A stretch of 64,000 bases of DNA from Acidobacteriota bacterium (GTDB lineage: Bacteria > Acidobacteriota > Terriglobia > Bryobacterales > Bryobacteraceae), in NCBI GenBank assembly GCA_016185425.1, contig JACPNQ010000015.1, positions 186,001-250,000 of the forward strand, given 5' to 3'. The notes beneath the pieces were generated by a model. That model saw only the letters and a program-made list of their open reading frames with translations. It ran no database searches and was not told the DNA's origin. A program made the position numbers and the translations under genes. Below are positions 34,376 to 41,577 of the stretch, one piece after another; positions within the stretch are counted from its first letter, which is position 1; the number at the start of each line of letters is the position of its first letter.

Positions 34376-35323
34376 ATGTCCAAAAAACGTAACAGGAAGC
34401 GACCGCCCAAGCGGACTCTGGCGCTTCCCGGCTTCGAACAGTCCAAAGCGGCTGTCCTCAACAGCCTTACATCAAAGAGCGGTCAGCGCAGCTACGATCG
34501 CGCCATCACGGATTTCGTTGATTGGTACTGCTCAGAACCTCGGCTCGCGTTCAACCGCACGGTGGTTCTGCGGTTCAGGATCTATCTCGAACAGAAGCAG
34601 TACGCTGCCACGACTATCGATCTCCGTTTGGCGGCAGTCCGTCGCGCCGCCTAGGAAGCGGCCGATTCCGGTCTCCTCAGCCCGGAGTTGGCTGCCGGAA
34701 TTCGACGAGTAAAGGGGGTGCGCCGGATCGGAGTCCGCATAGGGAATTGGCTCACAGCCGAGCAGAGTAAGCGACTGTTAGCCGGCGGGGATAGGGAGTC
34801 GCTACGAGGCAAGAGGAACTATGCCATGCTCGCGATGCTGATCGGATACGGATTACGACGCGGTGAGTTGCTCGCGTTGCGCGTCAATTCCATCCGGTTG
34901 CGCGAGGAACACTGGGTTATTGCCGGCCTGCTGGGCAAGGCCGGGCATATCCGGACGGTGCCAATCCCGGCGTGGGTAAAAGCGGCAATCGATGAGTGGA
35001 CGAATGCCGCCGGCATCACTGACGGTGCGCTGTTCCGATCCATCAACAAGACCGGACGCATGTGGGGAACTGGAATAACACCGAAAGTGCTGTGGGAGAT
35101 CGTTCGGGAGGCCGCTTCGCGGGTGGGCATAGAGAGGCTTGCACCGCATGACCTGAGGCGCAGTTGCGCGAGACTCTGTCACCTCGCCGGCGGCGAACTC
35201 GATCAAATTCAGTTCCTGCTCGGACACGTCTCAATCCAGACAACAGAGCGTTACCTGGGCTGCAAACAGAAATTGCGCGTAGCAGTCAATGACCGCATGG
35301 GCATCGAGCCGGAAGATGTCTAA
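34376..35323 (+). pseudogene. tyrosine recombinase/phage-type integrase interrupted by one in-frame amber codon
   Basis: Starts at the ATG at 34376 (AAGGAG 9 bp upstream). The N-terminal SAM-like core-binding domain (KSGQRSYDRAITDFVDWYCSEPRLAFNRTVVLRFRIYLEQKQYAATTIDLRLAAVRRAA) runs into TAG at 34652-34654. The same frame continues with EAADSGLLSPELAAGIRRVKGV and the catalytic domain, which has GLRRGELLALR, HDLRRSCARL, LLGHVSIQTTERYLG: the R, H-x-x-R, H and Tyr catalytic residues are all present. Only the TAG, probably a former Tyr or Val codon, breaks an otherwise intact protein of about 315 residues. It may be a recent nonsense mutation, a sequencing error, or suppressed. Confidence 0.85.
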
Positions 35324-35353
35324 TCACCGCTGCAATGCGAAGGCAGAAATAGA

Positions 35354-35368
35354 TCGCCCCTTGGCGAC
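35354..35368. repeat. 15-bp repeat copy 2 (direct repeat with 32561-32575)
   Basis: Second exact copy of TCGCCCCTTGGCGAC, 31 bp after the recombinase stop codon. With the first copy it brackets 2.8 kb that contain the DUF1801-SRPBCC-ArsR operon and the recombinase. Confidence 0.35.
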
Positions 35369-35405
35369 CAGCGGCGGGTAATACAACTGCGGTACGAGCG
35401 CCCAT

Positions 35406-35441
35406 TTGACATCCTAATGAACACGTGAGAGACTTCATTAG
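35406..35441 (+). promoter_or_regulatory. promoter -35 and inverted repeat upstream of second PadR gene
   Basis: A consensus -35 TTGACA lies at 35406-35411. It is followed by an inverted repeat with 8 bp arms CTAATGAA (35414-35421) and TTCATTAG (35434-35441) around a 12-base centre, ending one base before the PadR ATG (35443). Arms containing ATGA/TCAT are the usual PadR operator type. The -10 is poor (GAGACT), so the promoter may be weak or the start upstream. Confidence 0.55.
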
Positions 35442-35442
35442 A

Positions 35443-35787
35443 ATGCCGAATGAACAGAAGGCTAGTGTGCTTCAGGGCACGCTTGACTTAATGGTCCTAC
35501 AGGCGCTCGCCTCCGTCGGGCCGATGCATGGGTACGCCATCGGCGCGCGTATCGAACAGAGATCGGGTGGGGCTATTGAACTGAACATGGGCACGCTTTA
35601 TCCCGGCTTGATGCGTCTGGAGCAGCGCGGATTCATTCGCGCGCAGTGGGACCGGACCGAGACGAATCGGCGCGCGCGGTACTACAGCATCACTGCGGCC
35701 GGCCGCAGTCAGCTCCAGACGGAGAAGGCGGAATGGGCGCGAATGACCGCGATCATGCAGGCGATGCTCGAAGGAGACGCGGGATGA
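35443..35787 (+). CDS. PadR-family transcriptional regulator (second copy)
   Basis: 114 residues from the ATG at 35443; a GTG at 35425 lies inside the operator-like repeat and is less likely. The winged helix reads VLQGTLDLMVLQALASVGPMHGYAIGARIEQRSGGAIELNMGTLYPGLMRLEQRGFIRAQW, wing RRARYYSITAAGRSQLQTEKAEWARM. It overlaps the following ADOP permease gene by 4 bp (ATGA), with AAGGAG as the permease ribosome site inside its 3' end. It is a paralogue of the PadR gene at 31771-32133, but with a different operator. It faces the first PadR/ADOP pair head-on across the mobile segment. Confidence 0.92.
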   Translation: MPNEQKASVLQGTLDLMVLQALASVGPMHGYAIGARIEQRSGGAIELNMGTLYPGLMRLEQRGFIRAQWDRTETNRRARYYSITAAGRSQLQTEKAEWARMTAIMQAMLEGDAG

Positions 35788-38405
35788 GATTTCGTTTGCT
35801 GGAATGGTGGCGGCGGTGGCGGGAAACCCTTCGGCATCGCGACGCCCGAGAGACGGAGGAAGAGCTCCTGTTCCATTTGGAGATGGCGGAGCTCGATGCG
35901 GCACGCCGGGGTGAGGACGTGCGAGAGGCGCGCCTCCGCGCAGGTGGCGTGACCCATGCGGCTGAAGCGGTGCGCGATCAAGGCTCGATCCGCTGGCTCA
36001 GCGACTTCCTGCGCGACAGCCGACACGGCATTCGCCTGCTGGCGAGAAGTCCGCTATTCACCGCAGCCGCGATTGTTTCCCTGACCCTCGGGATCGGCGC
36101 GAATACCGCGATCTTCAGTTTGATCGATACTGTGATCCTGCGGACGATGCCGGTACAGGAGCCCGGGCGGCTCGTGCAATTTGCCGGAGGGCGCGTTCTC
36201 TCCTATCCGCTGTTTCGTCAGTTCGGCCAAGAGCTGCACTGTTTCACGGGCATGTTCGCCCAGTCTTCACTAGGCCGCCGCGACATCGTCTTCGACGAGG
36301 AACCGGAGGCGGTGAAGGCCGAAGTGGTGTCCGGTAATTACTATTCGGTGATCGGTGTTTCCGCTTTCGCCGGACGGACCTTCGATCCAGAGATGGATCG
36401 GAACCCTACACCAGTCGCGGTAATCAGCCATGCGTTCTGGATGCGACGGTTCGGTTTGAACCCGGCCGCGATCGGCCGGACTTTCCGCTGGAACGGCCGG
36501 GTCTTCACAATCATCGGCGTCACGCCACCCGAATTTCATGGCATGACCGCCGGAACGCTTCCAGAGATTACGCTGCCGCTTTCCATGGCCGGCGAGATTC
36601 TGGAGGACCCGGCGTGGCTCACCAGCGATTCCATGTCTTGGCTTTCGGTGATGGGACGCCTTCGCCCCGGGTACACGATCGAACGCGCGCAGACCGAAGT
36701 CGCCACCATTTATTCGCGCGTGATACGGGCGCAGGCGGAGCATTCGAGCGGCAACGAGTTCAACCGGCAGCAAATCCTCGCGCAGCGGATGCCGCTCGAA
36801 GCTTCGGGCAATGGATTCGACAGCCTTCGGTCCCGGTTCGCCGAGCCGCTGCGGTTGCTGATGGGGATTGTCGCGCTCATCCTGCTGATTGCCTGCGCCA
36901 ATCTCGCGAATCTGCTGCTCGGCCGCGCGACGATGCGGCGTCGTGAGATCGCCGTCCGGCTGGCAATCGGCGCTGGACGCGGGCGGATCCTCCGCCAATT
37001 GCTGGCCGAAGGTATGCTACTGGCGATCGCCGCGGGCGGGCTCGGCGTGTTGCTGGCCTGGTGGCTGTCTAATGCGCTGGTGGTGATGATGTCCAACGGC
37101 GGCGAGAGGATCGGCTTGAACCTGCGGCCGGATGTTCGAATTCTGGCGTTTGCCTCGGCCATCTCTGCGGCGGCGTGTCTGCTGTTCAGCCTCGCGCCGG
37201 CGATCCAGGCGACACGGCAGGGACTGCAACCGGCACTATCTGAGGCGCGATTAGGCGCCCGCTGGCACTGGGGTCGAGGGCTGATCGCCGCGCAGGTGGC
37301 GATTTCCGTCCTGCTGGTGATCGCCGCCGGTCTTTTCGGCCGCACCCTGCTAGGGCTGTACGCAATCGAGACCGGATTCCATCGCGAGGATGTGACTCTG
37401 ATTTCTGTGAAGACTGACCGCGCCGGCGTGCAGGGGTCCACGCTCAGAGGCCAGATTCTGGAGAGTCTACGATCGATGCCCGGCGTGGCATCGGCCAGCT
37501 TCGAAAACGCGGCGCTGAGCTATAAGGGCTCGCTATACGGCACACAGGTGGAGGGGTACACGTACGAACCGAATGAGGACATCCATGTGCAGGTGAACTA
37601 CATCGCGGAGGATTACTTCGGAACGCTGCGGACGCCGGTGATCCTGGGCAGGGAGTTCAACGATCGGGATACGGCGACGAAGGCGAAGGTCGTTGTCGTC
37701 AACGAGGCGTTTGCACGCCGCTATTTCCAGGGCCGATCGCCGCTGGGGAAATGGATCGAGTTTAAGGGACCGAAGCGGATGGAGATCGTCGGCATGGTTA
37801 AAGACATACGGCCGCGCAGTCTTCGTGAAGAGATCCCCGCGATCGTGTACGTGGATGCGGTGCAGTTCAACCGTCCGCAATCGGGTGTGTACATCGTTCG
37901 GGGTACCGGGATTGCCGGAATCGTGGATTCCGCGCTCAAACGAGTGGATCGCCATCTCCTGGCGACGGATGTGCGTACGCTGGATGAAAATCTGTCGCGA
38001 TCGATTCTCCGGGAGCGCATGCTGGGAACGCTGGCCGGACTGTTCGGCGCGCTCTCCCTGATTCTGGTTTCGGTCGGCGTGTACGGTGTGATGGCATTCC
38101 AGGTAGCGCGCCGGCAAAAAGAGATCGGCGTCCGGATGGCGCTGGGCGCTCGGCCACTCCAAGTCACCGGAATGGTCCTGGCCGAAACGGCCGTGCCAGT
38201 GGGCATCGGTGTGGCTCTGGGCCTGGGCGGCGCACTCGGTATTACGCGGTTGGCGGAGAAGATGCTTTATGGTGTCGCGCCCACGGACCCGGTCACCTTC
38301 GCAGGGGCAAGCATAATTCTGTTTTTTCTGGGGCTTCTCGCGGCTTACGTGCCGAGCCGCCGGGCCACGCGCCTGAGTCCTGTAGAAACACTCCGGTGCG
38401 AGTGA
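35784..38405 (+). CDS. ADOP-type ABC transporter permease (MacB/FtsX-like, second copy)
   Basis: 873 residues from the ATG at 35784. An N-terminal cytoplasmic region (MRFRLLEWWRRWRETLRHRDARETEEELLFHLEMAELDAARRGED) is the typical ADOP anti-sigma-like extension. The first MacB unit starts at about residue 85 (RDSRHGIRLLARSPLFTAAAIVSLTLGIGANTAIFSLIDTVILRTMPV); helix groups with LLIACANLANLLLGRATMRRREIAVRLAIGAGRGRILRQLLAEG and RRQKEIGVRMALGARPLQVTGMVLAET mark the ends of both FtsX units. No ATPase is adjacent. It is coupled to the PadR gene by ATGA. The transported substrate is unknown. Confidence 0.92.
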   Translation: MRFRLLEWWRRWRETLRHRDARETEEELLFHLEMAELDAARRGEDVREARLRAGGVTHAAEAVRDQGSIRWLSDFLRDSRHGIRLLARSPLFTAAAIVSLTLGIGANTAIFSLIDTVILRTMPVQEPGRLVQFAGGRVLSYPLFRQFGQELHCFTGMFAQSSLGRRDIVFDEEPEAVKAEVVSGNYYSVIGVSAFAGRTFDPEMDRNPTPVAVISHAFWMRRFGLNPAAIGRTFRWNGRVFTIIGVTPPEFHGMTAGTLPEITLPLSMAGEILEDPAWLTSDSMSWLSVMGRLRPGYTIERAQTEVATIYSRVIRAQAEHSSGNEFNRQQILAQRMPLEASGNGFDSLRSRFAEPLRLLMGIVALILLIACANLANLLLGRATMRRREIAVRLAIGAGRGRILRQLLAEGMLLAIAAGGLGVLLAWWLSNALVVMMSNGGERIGLNLRPDVRILAFASAISAAACLLFSLAPAIQATRQGLQPALSEARLGARWHWGRGLIAAQVAISVLLVIAAGLFGRTLLGLYAIETGFHREDVTLISVKTDRAGVQGSTLRGQILESLRSMPGVASASFENAALSYKGSLYGTQVEGYTYEPNEDIHVQVNYIAEDYFGTLRTPVILGREFNDRDTATKAKVVVVNEAFARRYFQGRSPLGKWIEFKGPKRMEIVGMVKDIRPRSLREEIPAIVYVDAVQFNRPQSGVYIVRGTGIAGIVDSALKRVDRHLLATDVRTLDENLSRSILRERMLGTLAGLFGALSLILVSVGVYGVMAFQVARRQKEIGVRMALGARPLQVTGMVLAETAVPVGIGVALGLGGALGITRLAEKMLYGVAPTDPVTFAGASIILFFLGLLAAYVPSRRATRLSPVETLRCE

Positions 38406-38592
38406 CGGGCGATGCGGTAGTCGTCACCGGCGACAACCTGAAACAGCCTGTGTGAAACCGCCGGCCAAGTCTTGCGGCTGTTCCGACGTACGATCCCAAT
38501 CAATTGCGGGTCCGACGCAGGCCCAGGCGTAGTGTTTACTAATCCGATTTGCGTGGGCCTCGGCGAGCGAGTGGCATAGCCGGATTGGCCGC

Positions 38593-38760
38593 TTACGCAG
38601 TCACCTCCTGCTTCGAGGAACGGTTCAGGCCATTGATGCGCTGGACCCGGATCTCGGTGATCGACTTCTTGACGCCATCTTTGGCGGTGTATTCGCGAGT
38701 GTTGCGTTCGCCCGTGATCTGCAGATGTGCGCCCTTCCAAATGTGTCCGTCCACTTCTCG
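38593..38760 (-). pseudogene. C-terminal fragment of a single-stranded DNA-binding protein (SSB)
   Basis: A short minus-strand frame reads KGAHLQITGERNTREYTAKD, then GVKKSITEIRVQRINGLNR and ends KQEVTA. This is the last beta-strand part of the SSB OB fold (the x-V-x-G-x-L-R-x-R-x-Y-x-x-K-D-G pattern followed by EIRV). The N-terminal two thirds are missing. It meets the PadR remnant at about 38740-38760 in another frame, so the join is a decayed fusion. It cannot encode a working SSB. Confidence 0.55.
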
Positions 38761-38995
38761 TCAATCGATAGAACGTGGCCTCACGACCGGTTTCGGTTCG
38801 CCGCCAGTCCGCCGCCAGCAGTTTGCGGGTATCCAGCCGGGATAGAGCGGGATAGAGAGATCCTCCAGACACCTGTATAACGTCGCGTGAAATCTGCTGC
38901 AGACGTTGCGCAATGGCGTAGCTGTGGACCGGCCCAAGGGCAACCGTCTTGGGGATCAGAAGATCGAGCGTGCCTTGCGGCAGGTCAGATTCAGA
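38740..38995 (-). pseudogene. PadR-family regulator remnant
   Basis: Minus-strand sequence reads SESDLPQGTLDLLIPKTVAL, GPVHSYAIAQRLQQISRDVI, then GGSLYPALSRLD, LLAADWRRTETG and FYRLTRSGR. It covers nearly the whole PadR winged helix but has substitutions in conserved places (for example HSYAI instead of HGYAI, SGGSLYPAL instead of QGTLYPAL). It then runs into SSB-derived sequence in another frame. No ribosome site or start codon is found at the expected place and no permease gene follows, so it is a dead copy. Confidence 0.65.
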
Positions 38996-39296
38996 GTTGC
39001 CGTGATCGCCATACCTGTTACTTCTATCTATGGCACGCCGAACCAATGGAAGAGCGAGGTATGACCATTGAGCCGGAACCGACTTGGACAGCGCGGATGT
39101 TCGATAGCGATTCGCCCTCGCTGACGGCGTGGATGATGAGTGACTCGCGGAAACCAGCAATGCTCCGGGTTAGTCGCCGCTAAGAGACAAGGCATGGACC
39201 TGCAGCGAAGCGGGCTTCCGGCGGCGCCTGTTTTCGTCCATTTTTTCTAGCCCGGGGCGTAACCGATTCTCGTATCGACCGTCTACATGAACAACG

Positions 39297-39470
39297 ATGC
39301 CCGGACCCAACCCGTCTCCGCCTGGCCCTGAACAGACCAAGCTGCTCCTCGGAACCTTGGATCTGCTTATTTTGCAGGCGCTCGGCCCGGGTTCCCATGT
39401 CGGTAGAGAACGCGTCCGCGAAAAGGAGCGGCGAGATTTCACTAACCAACTCAATAAGGTGTCTGGCTGA
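39297..39470 (+). pseudogene. N-terminal PadR fragment (57 codons)
   Basis: From the ATG at 39297 the frame reads MPGPNPSPPGPEQTKLLLGT, then LDLLILQALGPGSHVG. The segment KLLLGTLDLLILQALGPGSHVG is the first helix of a PadR protein, up to the point where GYAI is expected. The rest is unrelated (RERVREKERRDF) and stops at 39468-39470. It is the third PadR-like sequence in 8 kb and lies on the plus strand, opposite to the remnant at 38740-38995. Confidence 0.55.
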
Positions 39471-39721
39471 CATGTCATCTTTCTGCGCGGCGACTCGGCA
39501 GCCGGACGTGGAATCCCGTGGCCAAAATCGGCTCGCTCCCGAGGACGGTCACACCTCTTCAAAATAAATCTTCCCGACGCTAACCCGCCTAATCCCAATA
39601 ACATACACTCATTAGTACCAACCACCACTTAGTACCGATCCATAACTCGCCATGTTAGTCCTGGTAGTAGAGGAATTAACTCGCCGCCAACCGCACGGCA
39701 AGTCCGGAAAAGGAACACATC
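39471..39721. other. intergenic region, AT-richer, no gene seen
   Basis: No gene is recognised here. The stretch around 39600-39650 is AT-richer than its surroundings and contains two copies of TTAGTACC about 20 bp apart, possibly part of the promoter of the following gene. Confidence 0.4.
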
Positions 39722-40321
39722 ATGGCTACACAAGCACAGGTAATCGCCAACCAGGCGAACGCGCAGAATTCGACTGGCCCCAAGACCACGGAAGGAAAGG
39801 CCCGGTCGTCGAAGAACGCGAAGCAACACGGCCTCGCCACGGGCATTCTCGCAATTCCCGCCGAAGACCGCGCCGCATTTTGCGAATTCGAAGCCAATCT
39901 GACTGCCGATGCAAAACCGAAAGGCGCACTGGAGCTCGAAACCTGCCATCAACTCGCCCGTGCCGCCTGGAATCTGCAACGGCTCCGCAAGATCGTCTAT
40001 GAGTCCACCACACCTCACCAGCTAACTCGTTACCGCGCCACGCTGGAGATGAACTTCTACCGTAGCCTCAAGACGCTCCGCGAACTGCAGACCCGCCGCG
40101 TCGCGCGCGAACTGCAGCTACACGAGCCGGAGATGCAATTATACCCGCCGAACATCGAACCGCGTTTCTATCGCGCAGTTCCCAACTCGCGCGGCGACCG
40201 CGGACTGATCCTCGAAATCCGCGGCTTCATGGGGCCGTACATTACGCACCGTGTCGATCTCGATGAAAACTACCAATTCATGGTCGTCCCTGTGGAACAA
40301 GTCGCTCCAAGCCGGGAGTGA
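39722..40321 (+). CDS. small conserved protein with N-terminal 'STGPKTxEGKxRSSxNAxxHGL' block
   Basis: 199 residues, start supported by AAAAGGAA upstream. The N-terminus (VIANQANAQNSTGPKTTEGK followed by ARSSKNAKQHGLATG) is the hallmark of a family very common in acidobacteria and planctomycetes, often present in many copies. The middle is helical (ALELETCHQLARAAWNLQRLRKIVYE) and is followed by RYRATLEMNFYRSLKTLRELQTRR. The function is unknown; no catalytic or binding motif is visible and there is no signal peptide. The C-terminal 50 residues (PNIEPRFYRAVPNSRGDRGL) seem less conserved. It precedes the RND pump genes by 68 bp, probably not as part of that operon. Confidence 0.75.
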   Translation: MATQAQVIANQANAQNSTGPKTTEGKARSSKNAKQHGLATGILAIPAEDRAAFCEFEANLTADAKPKGALELETCHQLARAAWNLQRLRKIVYESTTPHQLTRYRATLEMNFYRSLKTLRELQTRRVARELQLHEPEMQLYPPNIEPRFYRAVPNSRGDRGLILEIRGFMGPYITHRVDLDENYQFMVVPVEQVAPSRE

Positions 40322-40389
40322 CATACAATTTGCGAAATCGAAGCCAAGGTCGTTTTCAAAGGTTGTGCGAAAATGCAGGCACAAGATGT

Positions 40390-41577
40390 ATGCGTCTGCT
40401 TCCCATCACAATTGCCCTGGTTTTCGTCAATGTTGGATGTACCGGACCCTATTCCACTGACAAAGTAGCTGCAAAGGAAGGGACCGTAACCGACGTCAGT
40501 GTCCTTCCCGTTTCGAAGATCTCGATACCCGAGGTCGTCACAGCGAATGGCGAGTTGTTTGCCGAGGAGTCGGCGAACGTCACGAACAAGGTCCCGGGGC
40601 GCGTGGCGAAGCTCAATGTCGATCTGGGCAGTGTCGTCAAGGAAGGCGAGGTTCTGGCCGAGCTGGAAAAGGACGACTACACCTTTCGCGTGCAGCAGAC
40701 CCAGGCGCTGGTCGATCAGATCCGGGCGCGGCTGGGGTTGTTGAATAAGAGCACCGATGACGTAGTTCCGGAGAACGTCGCAGTCGTGAAAGAGGCCGAC
40801 GCGGCTTTGCGCGAAGCGAAGTTCATCCTGGAGACAACAACACGTCTGGCAAAAGATGGCGTCGTCTCGCGGATTGAATATGAAAAGGCCGCGGTCCGGA
40901 CGCAGGGAATTGAAGCGCGCTATCAGGCAGCTATAGCCGAAGTGATGGGGTTGCGCTCACAATTGAGCGAACGTCGCGCGCAGTTGGCGCTCGCACGGCA
41001 ACAGTTGGAAGATACGACCATACATGCGCCGTTTTCCGGAGCGATAACACGGCGGCAGGCTTCGCTCGGTGAGTTTCTGCCAGTAAATGCGGCAATGGTC
41101 ACCCTCGTGCGGCAGAACCCGCTGCGTGTGCGGCTCGGCATTCCGGAGCGGCAGGCGGCGCGCATCCGCCAGGGACAGCCGGTCGAGATCCGCCTGGAGG
41201 GCATGGCCGAGAGGTTCACGGGCCGCGTGGTACGGCTGAGCCCCGCCATCGATGCCCAGAACCGGTCATTGGTCATTGAAGGAGAGATTCCGAATCCTGC
41301 CGGCAAGCTCCGCCCAGGGTCGTTTGTTGAGGGCACGATCGTAGTCGACAGTACATCGATGGGTTACGCGGTACCAGTCGGAGCTCTCGTTGGGTTCGCC
41401 GGCATCGACCGCGCGTTCGTCGTCAAGGACGGAGCATTGGATGACCGTGTGGTTCGGACAGGGCGGAAGCTGGGTGACGGACGGGTGGAGATTCTGGACG
41501 GACTGAGAGACGGCGACCAGGTTGTTGCAAAGGCCGGCGACCGCATGGCTAAAGGGCAGAAGGTGCGGGTACGGTAG
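40390..41577 (+). CDS. RND efflux periplasmic adaptor (HlyD/MFP family), lipoprotein
   Basis: 395 residues from the ATG at 40390, giving a lipoprotein signal MRLLPITIALVFVNVGC with C17 lipidated. The family architecture is complete: a lipoyl-like half (GELFAEESANVTNKVPGRVAKLNVDLGSVVKEGEVLAELEKDDY), a long helical hairpin (about 95-200), the second lipoyl half (DTTIHAPFSGAITRRQASLGEFLPVNAAMVTLVR) and the beta-barrel and membrane-proximal domains ending RMAKGQKVRVR. It joins the inner-membrane pump to an outer-membrane channel. The pump gene begins directly after its stop codon (TAG followed by GTG). No TolC-type gene is in the window. Confidence 0.92.
   Translation: MRLLPITIALVFVNVGCTGPYSTDKVAAKEGTVTDVSVLPVSKISIPEVVTANGELFAEESANVTNKVPGRVAKLNVDLGSVVKEGEVLAELEKDDYTFRVQQTQALVDQIRARLGLLNKSTDDVVPENVAVVKEADAALREAKFILETTTRLAKDGVVSRIEYEKAAVRTQGIEARYQAAIAEVMGLRSQLSERRAQLALARQQLEDTTIHAPFSGAITRRQASLGEFLPVNAAMVTLVRQNPLRVRLGIPERQAARIRQGQPVEIRLEGMAERFTGRVVRLSPAIDAQNRSLVIEGEIPNPAGKLRPGSFVEGTIVVDSTSMGYAVPVGALVGFAGIDRAFVVKDGALDDRVVRTGRKLGDGRVEILDGLRDGDQVVAKAGDRMAKGQKVRVR

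Noticed and set aside
38549-38845. 98-codon plus-strand frame over the PadR/SSB remnants
   Set aside because: Antisense to the recognised fragments and without its own signature.
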